Shown here: positions 1-13,100 of the stretch, in pieces | Position numbering within the stretch: the first letter of the stretch is position 1 | How the letters are laid out: the number at the start of each line of letters is the position of its first letter | Assembly (NCBI GenBank): GCA_015178975.1 | Contig: WHVD01000030.1 | Location: 558,001-622,000, forward strand | Reading direction: 5' to 3' | Source of the DNA: Hysterangium stoloniferum | Taxonomy: Eukaryota; Basidiomycota; Agaricomycetes; Hysterangiales; Hysterangiaceae | DNA length: 64,000 nucleotides | Made by a program: the position numbers and the translations under genes | Notes under the pieces: generated by a model | The model's input: only the letters and a program-made list of their open reading frames with translations | Told to the model about the DNA's origin: nothing | The model's database searches: none

Positions 1-357
1 CCGTTATGGGATCTTTCCTTGGACGGTAGGGTCAGGATTACGTTGTTGTGTATCGTTCTTCGTTTCTTCCCCCCCGATTTGGGCCGCTGAATTGCTATCA
101 CCTTCTCGAAGGTAGTTCTCCTTTTGTTTGCAGATATTAGGCTGCCTTAACCGTGCTTACGATGATCCTTCATATCTCTGTGCATGTGACAGACACTTCA
201 CTGGATCTTCTATCGCCAGTACCACTGCCACCACTATGGAGATAACAGTCTTTTGAGTTTTGACGCGTTTTCCTAAACGAACCATGTTGGCTCTCGATTG
301 TATTTCAACAACCGCCTATGCCATTGCAAATACGATGATTCGTAAACGTTAAAATAT

Positions 358-398
<41 letters not shown>
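358..398. repeat. (CAGA)n microsatellite
   Basis: About ten uninterrupted copies of the tetranucleotide CAGA, ending in GAGAG. It creates spurious repetitive open frames on the minus strand. Simple repeat, no coding role visible. Confidence 0.95.
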
Positions 399-1173
399 GA
401 GCGAATGAGTTCAATCAAAGTGGCGAAAATGCCATTGTCCCTATGATGCACTTCATTGGGGGATGACAGGAGAACAAAATACCACAAAATAAATGTGAAG
501 GGAGGGAAAACAGGCCTCCCCATCTATGCTGCAACTGAGTAGTGACGTATGGACCATTGTGTGAAAATTACTGTGTGCTGTGCAGTATAGTTTGTGGCAA
601 ATTGGAGGAATGGGTTCGCGCAGGGCCATGAATAAAGCAAGGATTGGGAACTGTAGCTTCACAGTTTGAAGTGTGTTAAGGGGGGTTGAAATTTTTTATG
701 TGGAGGAGCTGCTTAGTGGTGGATACTAGTCTATGTTATATGGACGGTAACGGTGTGAAAGGCTGGTATTCTATGTACGGGATTCAGGAAAGAATATCTC
801 TGATTTTTTGACCAGCCATTATGTTCTGATATAGCAGCCTTGCGAACAGGAGAGTCTGAACTACTTGTAGCATGGGTGTTTTATGAGTCACATAGAACTG
901 GTTGAGGAAGACTAGAAGCCGTTTATTGGTGGTCTGAAGCAAATGGGTTCCTTCTGCTTCAGAGGGAACAGTACACCAGATATCACCACTACGATGTCTG
1001 CCTGCAACCATGCCCACTCAACGCTCTACTATCCCCTGATTGATTTCACATAATCTTCAATTGCTATTCAGGTCGCTTACAGAGCTTGCACTCTGGGAGG
1101 GTTCAATCAGCAGTATCTTCTGAATTATTATAATACTTTGTCTCGGAAAGTAAAACTACTCTACTCTAAGTTA

Positions 1174-1306
1174 TCAGGTGTTTGAAAGTCCAAAATTTTA
1201 CTCCCAGAAGCAAGTTAAAAGTTTCAAAAAACTTGTTGAGTATAGGTATCAGTCTATTAGTAGGACCCCAAGAATATGTATATTTATTTATTTTTCAAAC
1301 ACCTGG
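1174..1306. mobile_element. MITE-like element with 14-bp TIRs and TA flanks
   Basis: The segment opens with TCAGGTGTTTGAAA (1174-1187) and closes with TTTCAAACACCTGG (1293-1306), an inverted repeat with 13 of 14 positions matching. A TA dinucleotide sits directly outside each end (1172-1173 and 1307-1308), as expected for Tc1/mariner-type target duplication. The 133-bp length and AT-rich non-coding interior fit a miniature inverted-repeat element. Its TIR does not match the Tc1 elements elsewhere in this window, so a mobilising parent is not visible here. It could be a chance inverted repeat, but the paired TA flanks argue against that. Confidence 0.5.
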
Positions 1307-3229
1307 TAGCTTATGCTATTGAGAAGAATAAAGTTACTATTAGAGCTTCGTCGAATCGTCCGGCATAGCGATATTCACTCAGGGGTCACGTTGTCTTATT
1401 CATCAGCAAAAAGGTTTTAGGCGTGATGTCGGGATCTCCTCCCAAGACTCCAAGCCCTCTACAACGTCCAAGAGACGTCCGGAGGCTCGCAAATTTGGGA
1501 GACATCCACCAAGCGCCTTCCAGATGAAAAACATTTTCGTGATGTTGTTCAGCCTGTTACTCCCTCGTTAAACCCCGGATCATGTGAAAATGCATAGAAT
1601 ATTATACCAAACTGATACTCGGTGCTGAGGGTACTGCCGGGATTGATAGAGAAATAACATATCGTAAGTTGATCGAATCTGGATGTTACGGGTTTCCCCC
1701 GCTTCTCAGGCTTTTTTGCATCTGCCTATGTCGTATTGTGAGTTTGGGATAAAACGAGGATTGGGGCTTCGCTTTTCATTGCTCTCTCGTTATGGGATGA
1801 TGAATTATGGCATTTGATATGCTGCGGTGATTATACATGTGGAGATCACTAACAATATTGGCGGCGCAGTTTGCAGCGAATTGCAGGGATAGGGTGTAGT
1901 AATTTGACACTACATCACATGGCTGCATTTAAGAGCGGATATAATTTCATCACTTCTTTGGTTGGGTCACGATGTGCCGTGGATGCTTTCTTCCTCGCAC
2001 TTCGCTCATCAGCGATGTATTAACACCGCTTAAAGAATGACCAGACGGATTCTTCTCTGGTATATGATCCTCTTTTGATGGATGGAAGTGCAATCCAGGG
2101 GACAGGATGTGTCGCCACTGGTTTATTGCGAAAGAAAAGGTGGCATGCGTGGGATGATCAACCAGTGCATTCTGAGACTGTGTTATTATTATTAAATATG
2201 CTTTTATAATTTGGTATGGAATTGTCATGTAAAATACTCCCCGAGTTTCCGACACTGAGTCTCGGAACACTATTAGTGCCTTCAATGCCAATCTTAGACT
2301 GCAGCAAATGCCAGTTATATTTGGTTACACTATAAATAAATAACCTCTCGTCATGATGCTTTCATCTTATCTCCGTCAATGCCGAAAGCAAGGCACAAAC
2401 TGGATAAACAGCCTCATTCCTAAGATCCAATCTGATCGACTTAGTAACCACTGGTATGTTCTAACCCGGACTGGTACCGGTGTTGAGACGGGTCACTGGC
2501 ATTTGGATTCGGAAGCAATTAATAGCACGCATGTTATTCGTCAGGTATATTGCTGCCATCTTTTGGTCCTCCTTGGGCATACACAAGCCTACGGGATGTC
2601 CGCACAGTGGATGGTATACACTCCTGAGCGTCAACCAAATAAACGGGTCCCGTACCACTTGATCGAGCGCATCAACTCACCACCCAGAAAAATATCCAAT
2701 CTTATTTTATAACAGATCCCTAGTGACCGCAATGACTGGTCTCACTAGGTGTATGCCTTAATTTTTATGCAGTAAATCACTGACTACAATATCAGAAACT
2801 GAAAATCAACATGCATTGCAAAATAACTCGATTACTATTTAAGATATTCAGTTATAAGAATGTGCTATGTATGGATAGGGAATATTGGCTCAGCAAGCAA
2901 CCTAAATACACTACTATCCATTTATGCAGAGGGATTACAGGCATGCAGGTATGTTCGATTAGGACAGATATATGTATATTCGATCTGGACAGAGAGTGAA
3001 TTTGATCATGGATAAACCACAAAGATTCGACGTAGCCACGACGAACCGTTTTGAGAGGAAGGAAGATAAGATAAGGAGTGTGGCAGCCAAGATTGACTGG
3101 GATAGATAAGATCGTTTACAAGTCATCAAAACTATATATAAGTGAATCTTGAATTGTATAACTGCAAACCGTGGACTAGTCAGTAAAGCTGTTAATTTGA
3201 CAAGTAACTTATTTACAAGACGGATGCGG

Positions 3230-3873
3230 CTAGGCCGTAGAGCGAGGGGGTCGAGGAATTTCCTGTTTCAAGCGCTTCGTGCCCTGCACAACTTCCTCTA
3301 AACGACGTTTAACCCGCAATCTAGCTTCTTGGAAATCAGGCGACGAATTCTTCCGAGTCATTTGTTGAAGATCTTTTGTTGCGGCTTCCACGCGTTTAGA
3401 CGTGATTCTGAACCGGAGTTCATTCCAAATGGAAGAGTGAAAGATCGCAGGATCTAGAGGATTATGACATGCGAATCGTCTAACCTCAATATCATATGCC
3501 AGCCAATGATCCCAGTTCGAAGCTATCCCTTCCGTGTCGCGGATACGAGTAAAGTGCATCGTCCATACAGTTGCTTCCTCCGGGATATAATCCTTAATAA
3601 GGCGGAGTAATCGGAGCCACCCTTGATGCCACTCGGAGAAGGTGAGATCTTCTTCTTTCCCGCTCGCTCGAACTGGTAATCCCAGCACGTCGCTACCCGA
3701 TGCTTTTTTGCAATGTTCATCAGTTAAATATGTGAGAGGCAGGTGCTCATTCCATCCCGCAGCAAATGCTTTCTTGATCCAGAATGGGATGGGTATTTCG
3801 AGGCCAGGGACTGTAGCTCCTGGTGCTCGGGCTGGACGCCCTACATTTGGTTTGGAACGCGTCGGATTGGTCG
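3230..3873 (-). CDS. Repeat-associated accessory protein, 3' exon (partial)
   Basis: An open minus-strand frame ends with TAG at 3230 and runs back to an apparent 3' splice site (CTAG) near 3873; a TGA lies in frame just upstream. The translation contains GWNEHLPLTYLTDEHC, then FSEWHQGWLRLLRLI, then NWDHWLAYDIEVRR and a basic C-terminus. I associate this W-rich layout with accessory or Gag-like proteins found beside tyrosine-recombinase or retroelement genes in Agaricomycetes, but that is recollection and not a domain assignment. The 5' exon was not located with confidence; a minus-strand open stretch at 3901-4230 is the candidate. No enzyme motif is visible. Confidence 0.45.
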
Positions 3874-4230
3874 CTAGTAAAGATCAAAGCGTGATGATCG
3901 TTAGTAAATATGGACAATACGTTTCACAATGTGAAAATGGTGATCAAGAATACGCATCGCGCCCAATAGCTGATTCGCATTGGATCCGAAGGGGAGATAA
4001 CGAATGAATGAAGGCGATTCAGTTAACGTACCAGAATCCTTTGGATCCCAAGCAAGTTGCCTTCGAGCTCCAGGCCATGTCTCGATATTGAGCTTAGAAT
4101 TTGAAGCAATATTAGACATAAGATTGACAGTAAAATCTAGATATACGATAATCTCAAGGAGATAGCTTGCGCACAACACGCACGGAGGCGAAAAAAGAGA
4201 AGACAGATGAATGAATTGAAGCCATTTCAA

Positions 4231-5639
4231 GTACAGATCCGCGGAACACCGTGACGGTCACACTGTTCTTATGTACCTGCCGATCATACCGTCATCCGGA
4301 CTCAAAAATCCATTTGATCGCTTTGGTCTTGAGTCCATTTTCTAAACTATGATGGACTCTACAATCCTTATGTACTTCCCGGGAGATAGTGGATATTAAA
4401 TTCCAATGTTCCTCGTCTCTTCCACTATATAACAAGGGAAAACCTCCCGCTTTCGGTCTCCGATTGGCATTCCTCTTTTGTATTGAAAGTCTAGCCACTA
4501 TCAAGCGTATTATACTAGTGGATTTTGGCGTCCTTCTACTTCAATATAATTTATCGGACGCCTGATGTCCTACATCTATGGCAATATATGCATATTGTTA
4601 TACCTTTCAGACGCCTCTTACCCTTATCTCGCGTACCCAGACGCGTTCTTTATCAAAGCAGTCACTGACTCTCTACTACTTAGTCTGGTAGCCAAAAGGT
4701 TAGGTTCCATGTTTTGCAAGTACAGCGGTTTGAATAGCCATGCATATATGTGGGAACATTCTTGTGCATACGTGGCGCACAACAGAGTTAGCATTCTCCA
4801 TGACCCAGACCTGATCCCATAGATCCTCAAAGACTGTATAGTTGCTTTACTTTGTTTCTTGGTGCATCTCCTCATGATACAAATTTGTTAGTTCATATTT
4901 TGTGGTTGATAGTTCTTGTTAACAATTTCCTGTGGATTGCTGAGATCAGCTATGCATGTTGTGGATCTGCTATATTTTCCTATTGATCAATTAACCTTTT
5001 CATCTTATTGTCAATGTCTTGTAATCTCGTGGCTGTAGATCTCTCGCCCGACTACGCCGAGCACAGTCCGAATTCCCCGGCCCCCAATTATTCTTCTATG
5101 TTCTACTATGTACGTTCCATTCCTTTCTATGCTGAGAAGCTTCAGGAATATTCCCAGATGAGCTAGCATAGCCAATTGTGACTCATCGTATATGTACAGT
5201 TGCGGACACGCAAACCCGACCAATCTACTGAATGAGTTTTTATGACACCACAACACAATGATAGCCCTTGGAAACTCTATATTTGGGCTACTAAGAGTAC
5301 ATGTGAGATGATTGCACAAGCCAATTTTTTAAATTCTCATATATAAGGAAATTTTACCCCCAAAAATTTGGTGCAACATGAAAAAAATTCCTAAAAATAC
5401 CGAAAAATGTGCAAACGACTCCTTTTGCTGAGTTGTGAATGATTCTGTGAAGAAAATATACATTGGAGTCATCAGAAAAAGGTGAAAATAGGGAGATTGA
5501 ACTCTGCTAGACTGACTGATCAACAATCTTTATCATGCCTGGTGGTTGACCAAAGAAAAAGTCGAGAAACACCAGTGGACTGCGAAAGCAACACTCGTCG
5601 CCTTCGCAAGTATCAATTTCCGAGTCCCTTCCACCTGAT
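4231..5639. other. Intergenic stretch, no gene recognised
   Basis: Only short open frames below about 100 codons occur on either strand and none carries a motif I know. No terminal repeats or target duplications were found here. The right side merges into the family C transposase remnant. Confidence 0.45.
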
Positions 5640-6652
5640 ACTGAGTGTTCCGACTTGGAACAATCAGATTCTGAAGTTAAGCAGCTTGCAATTGGATTTG
5701 ATGGGCTAAAAATCAGTTATGAACAAGAATATGAACAAGAGGTTGAAGAAGGTCAATCTGACCTTGATATTGATGATGAGATTGAGCAGGAGATGTTGGA
5801 TGACATTGAGTTTGGCAGGAGGCTTGCAGAGATGGTTGAGAAGGAAAATAATAAGGATGCTGATTGGGTTCCAAGAGTTCTGCAGCAGGAACATAAGTGT
5901 GCCAGAATGAATATCACTCACTTTCGAGAGTGACTGATGCACCCATGCAGCAAGACCAACCATCTATATCAAGGGGCCAGATGTGATGAGCAAGTTGAAG
6001 TGCATGCATATCAGCATGCCTGGAAAAATCAGTCATCACTTGACAAATTTGGTTTTTGCCACTTACCATCTATCACTGGTAATCAGTCAACCTGATCAGA
6101 CATCAAATCACTTCAGGCTGCACCACAAACAGCCAGAACAGTGCCAGAACCACTTCAGAACCACCCAAACCCAAACTCCACCAAATCTGAGCCAAACATA
6201 AGCATTCAATTAAGTGGGCGACCTCGAAGTGCAACTGTCCTCTCAGATCTGAGTAATGATGAAGATGTCATGGTGGTGAATGTTGAGGGGGTTGCAAATG
6301 ATGATGAATTGATTGAGGATGGCAGTAACAACTTGGAGGAGGTGGAGGATTGGGAAAATGAACTTCAAGAGTCCATTGCTCCTGCAACCAAGATTTGTGA
6401 CTGGGAGACACTCTGTGCACAGATACAACTCAATCTGAAGAAGAAACATAAAGATTTACCACTCTCCCAGATCAATCAGCTCATGATCCTCTTGAATTTT
6501 GCTACACTTTGCATCAAAGGAGCCACATGAACTGCTGCAAGCTTTGAGATTGCACACCAATGGCATCATGGTATAGGCAGTGGAGTATGGTTTGCATGTC
6601 ATGTTCAGGCATGTGAAGGGTATGCATATATGCATTATTGGACAGTGGAATA
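5640..6652 (+). pseudogene. Family C DDE transposase, N-terminal part
   Basis: Two acidic open stretches (about 5655-5933 and 6141-6530) are followed, past an in-frame TGA at 6528-6530, by TAASFEIAHQWHHGIGSG. The segment KKKHKDLPLSQINQLMIL plus this ASFEIAHQW block is what I know as the N-terminal DNA-binding part of an Agaricomycete DDE transposase family whose catalytic part contains FLPKFHCELNPIEM. That catalytic part is found 15.7 kb away at 22390-24120 on the same strand. The TGA lies where relatives have arginine. The copy is broken by stops and frame changes and ends where element A begins. Confidence 0.6.
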
Positions 6653-6654
6653 AT

Positions 6655-7253
6655 ATGCATATTATAGTACTTTATTATCTAGTTTCTATTCCTTTTCTTT
6701 AATTCTCTATATCTTTCGAGCATACCCGTATTTCTTAGTTTGAAGTCTTGTGTATACCTATGGGCGCTCTCAGTGCCAAAAGACAGACACTTTTTTACCC
6801 AGCAGACACCACCTCGTAACGACCCTGATGTCGAATAGCGAGAGGTGTCAAGGGTGAAGTCTTAGCTACTTATAAAGGTAGCAACTTCTTGCGTAATAGT
6901 AATCTTTGGACTCGAACTGTGAAGGTTGAGTCCCATTCTCAAGTCTTTGCACTCATCGACACTCTAGTCGATTCGCGCTGCTATATCTCTATCTCTGATA
7001 TTCAGTCTTTTGCTGACTATCTTTCTTACTTCTAGTTACAAGTTGTACCGTAAAGGTCAACTCTTCTTTCCTCCGGTCCTTATCATCACGAGCAACTGTA
7101 CAGTTGCTCTTGTGACGTGTAGTGCATCTCTTTACTAGTACTATCAGTCTAGTAATCTACAGTATTGTACAGGACGGTCAATACTTAATAATAGTAGTTG
7201 AATAAATACTATTCTTCATACATTGAGCGGTCAGAATCTATCGACTCTTCACA
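6655..7253 (+). repeat. Element A 5' LTR
   Basis: The left boundary is set near a TG at 6655 by loose alignment with the 3' LTR (shared CTTTATTAT-rich stretch, then CAGACACTTTTT). The right boundary at ...CTCTTCACA matches the end of the 3' LTR. A candidate primer-binding site, TGGTGATCCGAGCC, follows one base after the LTR. The left boundary is uncertain by some tens of bases because the copies have diverged. Confidence 0.6.
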
Positions 7254-7330
7254 GTGGTGATCCGAGCCAGACCGTTCTTTTCCTACGAAGAAAGATCTTA
7301 TTATTTGACTACTAAGACCCAAACACGCGA

Positions 7331-10153
7331 ATGACTACGGGCAAGAACCAAACACCTAGGTCTTCATCAGCTCCGAGTAGCTCCATGCCTCGTCAAAAAT
7401 CTGCTAACTTGGAACCACCCCGTAACGTCACTTTGAGGAAGTCTTCATCGACTCTCCAAGGATCAACTCCTCCGGAGGATCCCTCCGGAGTAGTAGCTGA
7501 ATTGTCAATGAACATTCCCCCCGACCCACCTGAAGAACACTCGTCACCTGGGCAGTTGAACGCCCCTGGAGCCAATGTTGAGCCTAGTCGAGCACCCACA
7601 CCCGTTCTCAAGTTCCCTCTGAGACAGGTTATTCTTAAGCAGTTCCTCGGAGGTCATATGGTTGATGCTCAGCCCATCGACTTGCAATGGGATATGTACT
7701 ACACCGATTGAATCTCCGAGGATCTGGTTACTCCCTTTGTGGAGGAGTACAATACAGATTATCCCATTTTACCAGTGACTGTAGCAGTTTGGTTAGGTCG
7801 TTACCAGGCGATCTTATCAGCGCGAGATTTATTCACGCGACCAGGAAACCTTGAGGACTTGACCCGATCGATTCCCGAATGGTTGAACGAGGTGACAACT
7901 GCTATGGAAGGAGGAAGAAGGATTCTCAAGTGGGAGGTGTTTTCTCTATTCCTTGAAGCACTTCATACACATGATGATGTGTTACAGATCCTGCACGTCC
8001 TGCTCGGCGGAGATCATGTCGTGCCTAAGGTTGACTACCAGTACATGTACATCCATATGTTGGAGGAGCCTCTCAATGGAGTCACATCAAATCTGCTGTT
8101 TGCATACTTCACTTTAAGGGGTCGGCTGAAGCGAAATCAAAGAAGACTCGATAAGATGGTTTTAGAGGTACTCCTCCCCTATAATGACTCGATTCAGGTC
8201 CCCGATTTGCCTATCTCCACGACTAATTCGTTTGTTCGCAACCTAAATGGGTCTCCAGATACTCGTTTCCTATGTTCTCTCAACCGTCCTGTGATATTGG
8301 AGGACTTTCCGCTGGACTTGAGGATGCAGGTGATAGAACGCCTTCAAGAAAAGAGGATTGAGGTCTGTGCTCCCTTTCATCAACCTCAGCCGCGTCGACT
8401 CCTGAACACGATGGAGATCGAGAGACAAATCGCGATGGAACCCAGTCCCATGCCTTTTCAGGGAGATCCTCGCTCTCGCATCGCGTTTGAGGGAGTTTCC
8501 AACAGCCCTAACGTCGGGAACGAGGTGACCACTGTCAGAAACCGATCGGTCGCCAGCAAGGGTCGACCGTCCTTCTCTACAGCATTCACTGAGGGTATAG
8601 CTGGCCCAGTCGCTGGTCGAGGATCGCTGAACCCAGACGGTCCCCGCCATTCTCTGCCAATCACTTCAAATCCCTTCTTGCCATCAGGAGGACCCCCTAG
8701 TGATTCATCCGGGAGTTCAAATACTTCAGACCGAGGAGGGAACTCGGGACGTGGGGAGCACCACAATGGAGTGCCTAATACCCCTTTTTGAACTCTGATG
8801 TGGTCTCAAGCTAGTGCGCTTATTGATGACTTACCTAAGGACAAGAAGATCACTCTTAACACCAACGACCTCAAGATCAAATGGTCTGACCTCCCCGAAT
8901 ATGATGGAGCCCAATCCAAGGCCTTGGATTATATCATGGACATAATGAGTCTTGCAGAGATATCAGACTCTTTGAGTGTGATGTTAGGAGTTGCTCTGCC
9001 AAGACGACTCATGGGGAACGCTAAGGTCTGGTGGAGCACCCTAGACTGTGAGCATCGTACTGAATTCAGTCAATCTCATTGGTCATTTCTTTGGGGCATT
9101 GTGGAAGGATTGCTTGGAACTCACTGGCATGAATCCTTGGCCTTAGAATGGGAAGCCATGAAATTTCGACAAGCTGGTCACGATTGTGAGACACCCGTCC
9201 ACTATATCCAGCAGAGAGTTAAACTCTATTGTTTCCTGTACGGGTTCCACCAGGACAGAGGAGATGAGACATGCAGACTCATTCTCACGCTGCCTACGGA
9301 ATGGCTCTACCTTCTTCAAGGACAACCCATCGATGATATCATGAGTTTGCAGACTTATGCTAATAATCTGCAAGAAGCTCTGATTAACGCTTGGGTTCAA
9401 ACACACCGGGAACATTACAGGTTCCAGAAACCGCGTGTAATGTTATCAGAGGGTCATGAATTGGATTTTAGAGTCACCGATGACTTCTCTTCACCTAACC
9501 ATGTTCTCGTTAGTGAGACTAACGAGAGAGGCTCAACGAGAAGGACCGTCCCTGATGTTGCTAATCCAATGCAGGGAAAGCATCACGGAAAAATGTTCTT
9601 CGAGAGGAGTAACAAGAAGAGCTCAGTCAAACCCACCAAGGAATGTTGGATATGTGGAAGTCTGGAGCATTTCAAGATAGATTGCCCCCACGCTGGCAAA
9701 ATGTCTCATTATGTCTCTATCAACAAATGCTCTGCACAGGATATGTCGGAGGAAACTGAGGAGCAAAGGTTATATGAAGCAGTTCATGGACTATCTATAC
9801 AAGGACAAGTAAATTGCTCTGATGACGAATTGACTTTTGTTTCCATTTATGCACCCCGAGTCGGAGACAAATTAGTAAGGGAGGAAAATCGAACGACTAG
9901 TGAAGCTCTTCCATCTGAAGTCTATGTATCCATACTCGCCGCAGATTTCTTCGAAAAAGGAGACCGGTTGAGTGCTCACCGGCAGGACCTTGAAGGCCTG
10001 ACCGAGAACTACTGTCAGACTGGAGATTCTCACGAACAAATCAGCTCGAACTTGCTCTGTTCACCTGGAGCTGATCTTGACACATTCCCGTTTGATCCCA
10101 GAAACCCCCCCCAACTTACTACCGTACGAGGACTCAGATTTGGAGGACAGTGA
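7331..10153 (+). pseudogene. Element A gag (CCHC zinc knuckle), broken
   Basis: One reading frame is continuous from the ATG at 7331 to 10153 except for TGA codons at 7709-7711 and 8789-8791. The last third carries CWICGSLEHFKIDCPHA, a CCHC nucleocapsid knuckle near 9649-9695. Both stops fit a tryptophan or arginine codon changed by one transition; flanking text reads smoothly across them. At a run of eight C near 10105-10112 the reading continues in another frame (start of the acidic stretch NLLPYEDSDLEDSDSDP), so gag and pol are separated by a frame change that is either a mutation in the homopolymer or a frameshift site. The role would be capsid and nucleocapsid formation. Confidence 0.8.
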
Positions 10154-13100
10154 CAGTGATCCAGTACTGGATTCCCCTTCGCAGGATATTCCTTGTCGGA
10201 GTGAGCACAGGAACGTAAGCTTGTCCCTGCGCAAGGAAAGTAAGAGGCCTAGAATCCAATACCCTCGTCCCAGTCGACTGATGAAGGAGGATACTACGAT
10301 CCTGTATCGAAAACGGGATCCCCCCAGTGGTTACTCTAGCATAGGAGTTGCAGCGCTCCACGTTTTCGGTCATGTAGGAACTCCTGATTCACCTGAACGC
10401 GTTAAAGTCTGAATGGACACGGGAGTGGATCTCTCCCTTATATCGGAGGAATTCTACAAGGGGCTGCAGGGCGTATATAAGTTGAAACAAGGACTCAAGT
10501 TACGTCTAATCCAGCTCACGGGTAACGCTAAGGTTATCGGATATGTTAATATTCCTATTTACCTGGAGGATGACAGTGGAATGTTACTGAAGTTTGTGGC
10601 GGAAACTTATGTCGTTAGAGGAATGACGGTGCCAATTCTTTTAGGAGAAGATTTCCATATTAATTACAAAATTGGTACTCTAAGAGATCAGCCGTTGGGA
10701 TCTAGACTTATTCTCCCGGGACGACAGGGTTTTATTCCAGCCAGTTCTTCTAAGGAACCTCAACCTTTGACCTTCACCGTCAATAAGCCCCCTTTCGGGA
10801 AGCATGAGAAGGAGCAACCCAAGCTCACCTCTCTCCCCGATAAAGGCGTGCGTACTGAAAAAGTCGCGCGAGCCTTGGAGGACTGCACTATCGATCCAGA
10901 GTCAGCCAGACTAGTGCCCATTTTTGTTGAAGACCTAAAGGGCGAGGAGTGGATTGTTGAAGGAATTGTATTGCAAAATGAGGACGGTTCCATATCAGCC
11001 ACACCAATCACGGCAATTGCAAGGAATAGTGCAGCAGTACCTTTAGCCAATCCATCGCTAACCCCTAAGACTATCCGATGAGGGGAGACAATAGGGATAA
11101 TCCATGACCCCGCTCATTGGGCTCACAAGCCCAGGTCACTTGAGGAGAAAGGTTTAATGGCAGCAGGCGTGACCAAGATCGCACACCTTATCGAAAGTCT
11201 CTCTCAACTTGAGGAGGACCATCAATTTGCCTCAGAAAGGCCTAAGCCACCTGTTGAACCAGAGATTGCGGATGATTTCGAACCGCCTGGTCCTAAGATG
11301 GCCGCGGTGGCTGATAATGAGAAATTTGCCTCAGAGGATCTTCACAAGCTAGTCAACTTGGGACCAGATATACCAACAGAGGTCCTGCCACGTCTCAGAT
11401 CAGTTTTGACTGAGAACGTTAAGGCTTTCGGAGTCGATGGACAGTTAGGGCAAGTGGAATGTAGAGTCCCTGTCCCCTTGAAAGAGGGCGCCCAGCCCAT
11501 ATCCATGCCTATGTTCCCTTCGTCCCCTGCCAATAGGAGAGTTATAGACGAGCAAATGGATACCTGGTTCGAACAGGGTGTCATTGAGCCATCTAAAAGC
11601 CCCTGGGGGGCGCCAGCCTTTGTAGTATATTGCAATGGTAAACTGCGGGTGGTCATCGACTATTGGAAACTTAATCATCTCACTGTTCCAGATGAATTCC
11701 CTTTACCATGTCAATCGGAGATCATGCAAGCACTGTCAGGATCAAATGTTCTCTCTTCTTTCGATGCGCTAGCTGGGTTTACTCAATTAGAAATGTTGGA
11801 GGACGATAAGCCCAAAACAGCCTTCAGATCTCATAGAGGGCTGTGGCAATTTAAAAGGATGCCGTTCGGGCTCAGAAATGGCCCCTCCACATTTCAGCAC
11901 GTCATGCAAACAGTTTTAGCACCCTACTTGTGGATTTTTTGTTTAGTCTACATTGATGACATAGTCATATTCTCTAAGAACTGGGATGATCATTTGCTTC
12001 ACCTGAATCAGGTGCTTGGCGCTATCGCTTCGGCCGGTATCACTCTCTCTCCCAAGAAATGTTTTATCGGATATAATTCGATCTTGTTGTTGGGTCATAA
12101 AGTATCCAGGTTGGGTTTTTCGACCCATCAAGAGAAAGTTCATGCTATATTGGAACTGGCCCCACCCACTAAGGTTTCTGAACTACAACGGTTCCTTGGA
12201 ATGGTCCTTTACTTTTCGGTGTATATACCATTCTATTCATGGATGGTGTCCCCTTTATTCTCACTCCTAAAAAAGGGAACACCCTGGACATGGACTGCTG
12301 AACATGTCAGAGCTTATGAGGATGTTAAAACCACACTAGGATCAGCACCAGTGCTGGGACATCCAGTTAGTGGGATGCCCTATTGATTGTATACGGACAC
12401 TTCAGATTTTGCCTTAGGTTGTTGTCTCCAACAAGTCCAGAAGATGGCTTTAGGAGACTTGATGGACACTAAAATCTATGCCCAAGCCAAGTTAGCTTTT
12501 GACCGTGTGCAGGATGTGCCATCCTTTGTTCATCAGTATAAAACCAAACAGCCCGAGATCGGATGGTCGGATTCATGGGGACCCACTTTTGAGGCGACCG
12601 AAGTTACCGTTGAATGAGTCATTGCATATTGGAGTCGCACACTGAAAAGTGCTGAACGTAACTATTCTGCCACTGAACGGGAAGCGTTAGCAGCAAAGGA
12701 GGGACTAGTCCACTTCCAACCTTTCATTGAAGGTGAACATGTTCTACTCATTACGGACCATGCAGCCCTGCAATGGGCTAGATCGTACGAGAACACTAAT
12801 CGTCGACTAGCCGCATGGGGGGCGATATACGCTGCATTTCCAGGTCTCAAAATTTTACATAGAGCAGGAAGAGTTCACAGTAACGTGGACCCACTATCCA
12901 GACTCCCTCGGGTACCAGCCTTCGTGAGCCCTATTAGAGATGATTTACAAGCTATCACCTCGACCTCTCTGGACAAGAGTACTGAGGAAAAACTATGGAA
13001 GGACGAACCTGCTAAGAGGGCGGTCTTCTCAATCATAAACTATTCTATGGAATCTTTTGGAGTAACTCAGAAGGTCTGACAGTTGGAATGGGATTCTCAT

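Larger units (their letters stand above)
1..3229. other. Left flank without a recognisable gene
   Basis: I recognise no protein family in this stretch. Two medium open frames exist (113 codons on the minus strand at 1950-2291 and 119 codons on the plus strand at 2353-2712), but neither shows a motif, a repeated domain or a composition that argues for coding. The stretch contains the CAGA microsatellite and the MITE-like element listed separately. It may be decayed repeat DNA or true intergenic DNA. Confidence 0.5.

Noticed and set aside
358-398. Periodic array that could suggest a CRISPR
   Set aside because: It is a pure tetranucleotide microsatellite without spacers, and the genome is eukaryotic.
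305-523. 72-codon minus-strand frame with SVCLSVCLSVCL
   Set aside because: It is the translation of the CAGA microsatellite.
8270-8766. Minus-strand frames of 102-126 codons
   Set aside because: They are shadows of the element A gag frame on the plus strand.
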